From Pohlia nutans (Eukaryota > Streptophyta > Bryopsida > Bryales > Mniaceae): a DNA stretch of 64,000 nt. Below are positions 57,590 through 64,000 of this stretch, one piece after another. The first letter of the stretch is position 1. Each line of letters opens with the position of its first letter. Under the pieces are notes generated by a model. That model was not told where the DNA came from. It made no database searches and saw only the letters and a program-made list of their open reading frames with translations. The stretch lies in contig CM040103.1 in assembly GCA_022496805.1 (NCBI GenBank), forward strand, positions 4,234,001-4,298,000, read 5' to 3'. Position numbers and translations under genes: made by a program.

Positions 57590-57790
57590 GCAATACCCAT
57601 CATATAAATTTTTCTCTTCTAAACCCATCTTTGGTCCTAATCCTCATAAGCAATACCCATCGTGAATAACTTTCTTTCTAAAACCCATATGTGGTCCTAA
57701 TCCTCATAGGCAATACCCATCGTGAATAAATTTCTTTTTGAAACCCCTCTCTTGTTGTATACACCATAAACAATTCCTATCATGGAAAAC
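57590..57790. repeat. Short array of the AAGCAATACCCATC satellite
   Basis: Four diverged units of about 60 bp with a different spacer (AACCCATCTTTGGTCCTAAT). Precedes the promoter-like region of the 58399 gene. Confidence 0.85.
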
Positions 57791-58398
57791 CAACATATAA
57801 TTTTTTTAATTATTATGTCTTGAATAAAAAAACTCAAAAGCATAGTCGTTAATGTGAACATCTTTATGAAGGACCTATCTTAAAGAATAATTGCCCTAAG
57901 CGGTTTGTCTTATTAAGCCATGTAGCAGCGTAATGAGAGGTGCAAACACTTAGCCATGCATGTCAATGTCTTGATATTTGTGTAATCTTGTGATTTACAG
58001 CTCATACGTCCATCCTTTTCATATATTTGGTTTCTGAATATTCCTTTATTTGTCATTTGTCATTTAATGTTTGTTTTATTCATGTGTCTTTTCTCTGACG
58101 TGTAAAGTACATTTTTATAAATATTGAATATAACTTAATTCTTCTCAAATATATATTGATATTTCGTTCTCTCATTTCTCTATTCTCTTCTCTTGTTGCT
58201 TTATTTTCTCACTTCTTCACTCTTTTGTTCTCTTATCAACTCAAGAGAACACTATGTTTCATGTCAAATATATGACATCATTAGAGCTAGTTCTATAGTA
58301 AAATATCATCATTGACAAATAGGAGTCACCTACTTAAGCATAGTCTTTCATTGGTTTAGTTTCATTTTGAATCTTTCGGAATTCCTTGAACCTTGAGT
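57791..58398 (+). promoter_or_regulatory. Upstream region of the 147-aa gene, related to the RPA promoter
   Basis: 57850-58110 parallels 47090-47400. Similar blocks include CTTTATTTGTCATTTGTCAT and TGTTTTATTCATGTGTCTTT. The CT-rich stretch at 58165-58240 may mark the 5' leader. Confidence 0.5.
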
Positions 58399-58842
58399 AT
58401 GTCCAACTATAGAGTTTTTATGGACTCTCAAACTCCTGAACCTAATCTTGAGCTTGAACTCTCTTTATCGCAATTGCCAGATCCACCATTTCGACTTTCG
58501 CAATCATCTTTTGGTCATCCTCAAGATGAAGCTGGACCATCTCAACGACGAAAGCGACCACGCATGGAGCAACGTTGGCATGGAAATCTCCAAGAAGAAG
58601 CTCGAGCTTTGGTGATCTTATTGCAAGTTGGCAGTGTGGAGCCTGGAGGTCATGATGTCACATTCCATGGACATTTTCAAGGGCTTAATTCTGACCAATA
58701 TCGAGGAACAAATCCTCCAAAAGAAGGAGACTCTGGTCATCACCGCTATTTAGACGGACCTGTTTATCCTTTGGCAAAAGATCAACGTGCAGCCTTTGTT
58801 GCATCAACTCTTCAACGCATCCTTGAATTTCTAGAGATGTGA
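58399..58842 (+). CDS. 147-aa protein of unknown function in the Helentron region
   Basis: ATG at 58399, stop at 58840-58842. An N-terminal Leu/Pro/Ser-rich stretch (NLELELSLSQLPDPPF) is followed by a basic QRRKRPRMEQRW likely to be a nuclear-localisation signal, then a soluble part with HHRYLDGPVYPLAK and a helical end. No domain recognised. It has the same kind of satellite and upstream region as the RPA-like gene, which suggests it is expressed or mobilised with the element. Could be cargo or an accessory protein. Confidence 0.5.
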   Translation: MSNYRVFMDSQTPEPNLELELSLSQLPDPPFRLSQSSFGHPQDEAGPSQRRKRPRMEQRWHGNLQEEARALVILLQVGSVEPGGHDVTFHGHFQGLNSDQYRGTNPPKEGDSGHHRYLDGPVYPLAKDQRAAFVASTLQRILEFLEM

Positions 58843-59225
58843 GAAGATTATATTGGTTTTTGCTGTTCTCTTCATAACTTGTTTTACTTGAGGAGAAGTG
58901 ATGTAGTTAACATATTGTTGATTGGATTTGCATAGAAAGTTTGGTAGATTCTTACTATGTTTGCGTAGTATTTATAGTGATTCTTGATACGTTGAAGGGC
59001 TTGTTTGAATGTCAACAATCCTTGTTATTCCAGAGGTCAACTATTATTATTTGTTGTAGTTGGATAGTATATAGTCAAGGCAATTTGAAAATCTTGCTAA
59101 AACAAGCTTTGAAGCATAATAGTTGAAAATTGTCTTTATAGTGTACTTTTGAAGTTAATTCAAATTACTGGAGTTATTTGGGATTTTCATAATCTTGAAC
59201 ACAATTGTTGATTAAATATAGCAAT
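58843..59225. other. Downstream region of the 147-aa gene
   Basis: Probable 3' untranslated and spacer sequence; no other feature. Confidence 0.4.
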
Positions 59226-59720
59226 TGAATTTGAATTTTTCATAAGCAATACCTATCATGGAAACATATCTCCAAAAACTTATCTCTTGTTGATTTTCTC
59301 ATAAGCAATACCTATCATGGAAACATATCTCCAAAAACTTATCTCTTGTTGATTTTCTCATAAGCAATACCTATCATGAAAAACGTATTTTAAAAACTTA
59401 TCTCTAGTTGAATTTTTCATAAGCAATACCCATCATGCAAACATATCTCTAAAAACTTATCTCTGGTTTTCATAAGCAATACCCATCATGCAAACATATC
59501 TCCAAAAACTTATCTCTGGTTGGTTAGATTCCTCATAAGCAATACCCATCATGAAAAACATATTTTCAAAACTTATCTCTAGTTGATTAAATTTCTCATA
59601 AGCAATACCCATCATAGCAAATGTACCTTCAAAACTTATCTCTAGGCTATTTTGAAGTATTTGATTAAATTTTTGTAGTATTTCACAAAGACTTTAAAAA
59701 AAAAAAGATAAATATTTTTA
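59226..59720. repeat. Right-hand satellite array, direct repeat of the left one
   Basis: Seven units of the AAGCAATACCCATCATG family followed by GGCTATTTTGAAGTATTTGA and an AAAAGATAAATATTTTTAAA tail. The last two units and the tail match 46290-46430 almost exactly. Confidence 0.9.
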
Positions 59721-59944
59721 AAAGTCTTAGATTGAACAAGAGAGTATATGGCGGTACAAAGGGAGAGAAGATGAATAGTACTTCTCTCCCATAGGTTCGA
59801 AGTTGGAGTATCTTATCAGTAGTGAGTCATCTAGCTACTAGTACTAGGAAGAGCGTATGTGGGAATTTTATATCTCAACACTCCTCCTCGCTCGACGTAG
59901 TATCAGAAAAATAAATAAACCGAATACACTAGTACAAATACGGC
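59721..59944. other. Spacer between satellite array and SINE-like element
   Basis: Contains ACTTCTCTCCCATAGG and a CACTCCTCCTCGCTCGACG stretch; not assigned. Confidence 0.35.
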
Positions 59945-60337
59945 TGAAAGCCAAATAAGATCGCCAAGTCGTGGACTTGGTCGACTGTATAAGGACGTCA
60001 GTGGTTAACTGACCGGTCCGAGGTTCGATCCCCGTCGGGTTCGTTGACTGGTCAGAATAACTCGCGGCTTGGCATGCTAGTGAGGCAGGAATAAACAGTC
60101 GACCCGCTCATCCACCGTACCCCTGAGCTGTGACAAGATGCAAAGCACCCCGAGATAGCTGACAAGCTCCGTGCATTGATTCCTAAACCGTGGTTCTCAC
60201 CACGACCCCCCCCCCCTTTTTTTATTTGTTGCCTTGTTAAAACCTTATTAAAACCTTGTAGGGATTTTTGAAATCCCTACATTTTTTTTACCAAAGGTCA
60301 GAGCCTCTCGTGGCGTAGCTGCTTGTTCTATTTGAGT

Positions 60338-60380
<43 letters not shown>
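59945..60380 (+). mobile_element. SINE-like element with poly(A) end
   Basis: A-box-like TCGCCAAGTCGTGG at 59961-59974 and B box GAGGTTCGATCCCCGTC at about 60020-60036; GCGGCTTGGCATGCTAGTGA follows as in the 56916 copy. Ends in about 40 A (60339-60378). GTAGGGATTT...AAATCCCTAC near 60258-60281 forms a hairpin. Features are those of a tRNA-derived retroposon transcribed by RNA polymerase III. Confidence 0.7.
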
Positions 60381-60694
60381 AACTAACTAACTAACTGTGA
60401 CGTCAAAATCCTTCCTAGAATTTGATCAAAAAACATTAAAAAATATGGCATGCTAACCAAAGCTGCTAAAACAAGTGCATATTGATTAACTCATTAATTC
60501 ATAACGGTCAAACGTAAAGCCCATGACCACGGAATGAAGTTGCACCTGTCACGCTCAATTTTGCCACTGTAAATAAGACAAACATTCAAATTCATATTTT
60601 TAGTAGATGAAGCGATGCGTCTACTATAGTAGATGGTATGGAATATTCTACACCCAACACTACTTCATCGGTAGCTAAGTGGACAAGTGGAGGG

Positions 60695-61272
60695 TTAACT
60701 CCTAAACGCCTGAATGACCAATTTTGGCTGATCAGTTTTTGCTGCAGCTGAAATGCGATTTCGGCCATTGAAATGATATTTTTTGAATTTGAGCTCAACT
60801 AACAAAATGTAGCTTACGAAGTCTAGTTTCCACTCCATTTTGAAATTTTGAAAAATTCCTAAAATTGAATGATTTATAGCAATTACAAGTTCAGGGTCTA
60901 TTACCGTGGCACCTCCACAGTGTTCCACGGTTTTAGGTTTTTCCACTGTATTTTTAAATTTTAAAATATTTTTTGAGCACGGTAAACAAAATAATGTTTT
61001 TCTTTGTAATTTACACATTTGGCAAGTTTTTTGTATTTTTAAAATATATTTTATAATTGATGTGAATTTTCTTTGCTTTTACCACTTTGAAAAATCATGA
61101 TAATTTGAATTTTGCATTAATAATTTTGAAAAAATCATATATTGTAGTTGACATTTGGTTTCATGCAGGAAAAATATGAAATTTAATTTTTTGTTCAATA
61201 ATAATGGTGAAAGATAGCATCCAGTCTAAAGTTCTTCCACCACAGTAATAGGGTCAGGCATTTAAGGGTTAA
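60695..61272. mobile_element. TTAA-bounded MITE, 578 bp, with empty site in copy A
   Basis: TTAACTCCTAAACGCCTG to GGCATTTAAGGGTTAA. Copy A at about 12711-12720 reads GGAGGGTTAAGGTGATG with one TTAA. CCAATTTTGG lies near the left end. Related in its interior to the 9363 element. Confidence 0.85.
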
Positions 61273-62074
61273 GGTGATGGGCAAAGTGCATGAAAGAAAG
61301 GCGGTTGGCATGAAGGCTGTTGAATGTTATGTACACTTGTTCATGGAGTACAAACGTATCTGGAACTACGTGGCTAGCATTCGATCATCTCTGGAACTGC
61401 CCAGCCGCTTGTCCTTGTGCGAAATGCTCACTATGATTGCGCCCAACAATCGCCTCGTTGGTGGAGGTTACTCCCTCTACAAGAGACCCCCTGTCTTCTG
61501 GCATGGGATGCTCGCAATCCTCTGGCATACTTGATGCACTAGAAACTGATTTATTTTTCAACAAGAACCCTTCAACGTACTTTGAATATGCCCTCTTGTT
61601 TGGAGGGATTTCATTCATATTGGGATGGCGCGTAGGAACACAGCCCCTCAACTATTTTCACAAATGTGGAGAGAAAAAGCAAGTGACTTTGGTAAAGGCA
61701 TTCTCGGCTACTTGGTGTATCAATGAGAGTTTTTGCACTGATAATATTTTCTTAGAGAGATGAAAACTTGCTCCAACTCTGCTCCCATGCCGCTCCTTAT
61801 TGGGGACCACGACTGATTGTTCTTTTCCTTCTTCATTTTCCTGTCATTTTAACCCTTTGACGTGCCAGCGTGTAGATTCTGGACGCTGGATGAATTCTGA
61901 CGTGTCCCTTGACCACCCACGGTGATGTTTTTCATCCATTCATTTTCTTTTTAATTCTTGTACTAGCTGACTACCATTTGTACGGTAGATTTTCAAAATA
62001 AGATATTGAGAATTTTTGAAAAATAGCAAAAGTGGTTTATGTCAAGTTTCATTCTTAGTTCAAAAAGTGAGACC

Positions 62075-62624
62075 TTAACCCCTAAGCTCCCAAGCGACCA
62101 TTTTCTGGTCGCTGCCCGGAAAAAACGGGCTGCCCGGAACAAAAAAATCTTTTTTTGAAAAAATAAAAAATATTTTAAAATACTAAATCAAGTCTACTTT
62201 CCAACCCAATTTGAATTATGGCAATCCGAGTTCAACTCCACCCGGGAGAATTTTTCAAAGTAGATCACCTCAACATTGTCTTAGTGTTACAAAATTTGCT
62301 ATTTGGGGAAAGTAATGATGATTCCTCCATAATTTCTCTTGCTTTTTTGAATTTTACGATAGATAGCCCAACTTTAACCAATCGTACTAAATTTTGAACT
62401 CTAAAATTGAAAATTATAATTTATACAAATTTTCGAAGGTTAATGCTTTTAAATTCATTAAAAAATGATCTAAAGATTATTTTGGAAATTTGACCGTATG
62501 GATAATTTGTAAAGATGATACTCTACATTTTGTCTATTGAACCAACCTTCATCAAACATATGGAAGGCACATATTATAACACATCTATGTTTTGTCCAAT
62601 ACCCCTCGGGCTTTTAGGGGTTAA
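62075..62624. mobile_element. Nested TTAA element W, 550 bp
   Basis: TTAACCCCTAAGCTCCC to CTTTTAGGGGTTAA, inserted in GAGACC|TTAA|ACATG. The perfect hairpin GCGACCA-TTTTC-TGGTCGC is at 62094-62112, 15 nt inside. Inverted sister at 27809-28356. Confidence 0.85.
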
Positions 62625-62927
62625 ACATGATTTTCCATAATAAGTAGAATCAAATAGTGAAAACCATACCATCTTGTAGTGCATGTTATTCCAATTTCAT
62701 TACAATATTTTAAAAAAATTAATGTTAATTTTGGATTTTAAATTGAATTTCAAGAGAAAACCTTGCAAAATTAATTAAAAAATATTAATAAAAAGTATGA
62801 TGAATCCAACAGTACAGATGTTCTCTTTACATTGATATTTATAACTTTTCTTTGTTCATCAACTCCGTTTTAATTTTTTATCAAACACTTTATAACGAAT
62901 CTTTGAAAACAGTGTTGAATCGGGACC

Positions 62928-63515
62928 TTAACCCGTAAACGTCCCAGCGTCCAGAAACTGGATCACGAACGGATTTAAAGCCTTCTCATGTTCTCATCAA
63001 TGCTTGGATGAAACTCATCTAATTTTTTGGAGATTCTTCACCAAGTTGTTGTCCTATCTAATGGCTGGATTTAGTCATACTGGAGTATATATTTTTCTAA
63101 AATTACAAATGTAGAAGTATGTCAAGTCGTTGACCAAGCCAAAATTGCATTGACTCTAATTCAAAGCGGAATCTTGAAAAATGAGGTCATAAATTTAAGA
63201 AACACAAAAATTTCAAAGTATCACCACATTTAAGAGTATCTCATTTCAAACTCATTTCAACAAATTTTACTCAAAAAATATTGAAATTTAGTTTCTAATC
63301 AAATTTAGAGGGAATTTTTAATTTTAACTTTCAATTTTTATAATTAAATATTGATGATTGTATTAGTGAATCAAACCGTACAGATGGAATTTAAAATTCA
63401 TAATCTAGAACTTTCTTTTGTATGTCAATTCCAGAATATTCTTCTAAATAGTAGTTTATAATGCTTTTTCTTAAATTGTCAATTCCAGGAACACCCTGGT
63501 ACGGTTAGGGATTAA
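62928..63515. mobile_element. Nested TTAA element Y, 588 bp
   Basis: TTAACCCGTAAACGTCCC to GTACGGTTAGGGATTAA, inserted in GGGACC|TTAA|AGGG near the end of the X copy. Inverse of 26263-26850. TCCAG-AAA-CTGGA lies near its left end and CCAGG-AACAC-CCTGG near its right end. Confidence 0.85.
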
Positions 63516-63700
63516 AGGGTTAATGGACTGATTTTACCCTTCCGATTTAAATTAAAAAAATGGATCGTACTATTTGACATCTGACCCAACCTCATTCAAA
63601 CTGCATTGGCTGGGAACTCACAGTCAAGCTGCTTCCAGCTTCAGGTCATCAATTGAAGATATATAGTAGTTACCTAGAAATACCATGAATAGAGACAATT

Positions 63701-64000
63701 AACCCTTAACCCCTGAGGGCATCCTCAGTCGTCTCCCTCCACAGTTTTTGCAGAGAGCCCTGCAAAGGAGCGGGAGCATGAGCAGGGAGGAGGGTCCAAC
63801 GTATCTCCTGTCAATTGCCCAGGCAAGGAACTTATGTTATTACCTGGGCAGCCAGGTGGCGCAGGGACTTCACGTTGTTAGAATCTCGTTGGCTTGAAGA
63901 CAATCAGAGACTCTGTCAGGACTGCTACCGGGAGGACTTTCTCTCACAGCAAACAAGCAAAAATTGCCGAGAGCGGGAGGTGCTATGGCGTGAACCGCGC
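63701..64000. other. GC-richer sequence running off the window
   Basis: After TTAACCCTTAACCCCTGAGG the composition changes. CTGAGG-GCAT-CCTCAG is a perfect hairpin close to the TTAA, so this is probably the left end of another element of the group. A frame reading LLSIAQARNLCYYLGSQVAQ is too short to assign. Confidence 0.45.

Larger units (their letters stand above)
45620..59720 (+). mobile_element. Helentron region, possibly two elements in tandem
   Basis: This stretch contains an RPA-like gene (47675), a Rep/helicase/endonuclease gene (50108) and a small gene (58399). Satellite arrays of one family lie at 45620-46380, 57590-57790 and 59226-59650. The ends of the first and last arrays with their flanks (about 45960-46430 and 59226-59720) are direct repeats. 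About 300 bp before the RPA gene resembles the stretch before the 58399 gene. I infer either one large element or an autonomous Helentron followed by a related shorter one. Exact ends were not identified. Confidence 0.6.
61849..63523. mobile_element. X-family TTAA element carrying two nested TTAA elements
   Basis: TTAACCCTTTGACGTGCC to AAAGGGTTAA. Copy A at about 13288-13297 has ACATTTTAATGGATTG, a single TTAA. Its own sequence (compare 33310-33854) is interrupted at 62075-62624 and 62928-63515, each time at a TTAA that is intact and single in the 33310 copy. Confidence 0.85.
60396..63700 (-). repeat. Large dispersed repeat, copy C (end part)
   Basis: Collinear with copy A from about 12415 to 13485, broken by TTAA elements at 60695-61272 and 61849-63523. 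The eroded minus-strand frame (SVSSASSMPEDCEHPMP) matches copy A with the same downstream stop. Preceded by four AACT units that follow the SINE poly(A). Confidence 0.7.

Overview
This is an AT-rich nuclear window dominated by transposable elements. It contains fragments of a plastid-type Hsp70 gene and one complete two-exon gene for an ankyrin-repeat/PGG-domain membrane protein. That protein family is characteristic of land plants, so a land plant is likely; the transposon mix (a Helentron with its own RPA gene, abundant TTAA-target elements) would suit a non-flowering lineage such as a bryophyte, lycophyte or fern. The species cannot be named from the sequence.

Layout. 1-1761: decayed pogo-like transposase. 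1902-3448 (minus): plastid-type Hsp70 pseudogene, split by a 622-bp insertion that carries a heat-shock-element array. 3574-5390: repeat copies nested in one another. 5431-7034 (minus): five-exon epsilon-COP pseudogene. 7474-7707 (minus): serine carboxypeptidase exon. 8337-13485, 34607-41094 and 60396-63700: three partial copies (A, B, C) of one large repeat unit, each with different insertions. 13486-16603: TTAA-bounded elements. 19528-24513 (minus): ankyrin/PGG gene. 26263-34870: more TTAA elements, a Harbinger-type MITE, minisatellites, an XAP5 exon and a foldback element. 42289-42392: VPS13 exon. 44085-45111: two-exon zinc-finger gene. 45620-59720: Helentron region with an RPA-like gene, an apparently intact 2237-aa OTU/Rep/helicase/endonuclease protein, a further small gene and satellite arrays. 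Two SINE-like elements lie at 56916 and 59945.

Two themes stand out. First, about twenty insertions start with TTAA-CCC(C)TAAA or close variants and end with the complement. Because the large repeats are present in several copies, five filled sites can be compared with matching empty or near-empty sites; the clearest show a single TTAA. Many elements carry a perfect or near-perfect hairpin 12-18 nt inside their end. The hairpin sequence differs between subfamilies but its position does not, and one pair of copies shows a compensatory base change in the stem. Second, the window holds broken, intron-containing pieces of at least five unrelated housekeeping genes, and the stops that disrupt coding frames are mostly one C-to-T change from a Gln or Arg codon.

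The only genes that look usable are the ankyrin/PGG gene, the Helentron genes, the zinc-finger gene and perhaps the 147-aa ORF. All coordinates and translations were read by eye, so repeat borders may be off by a few bases.
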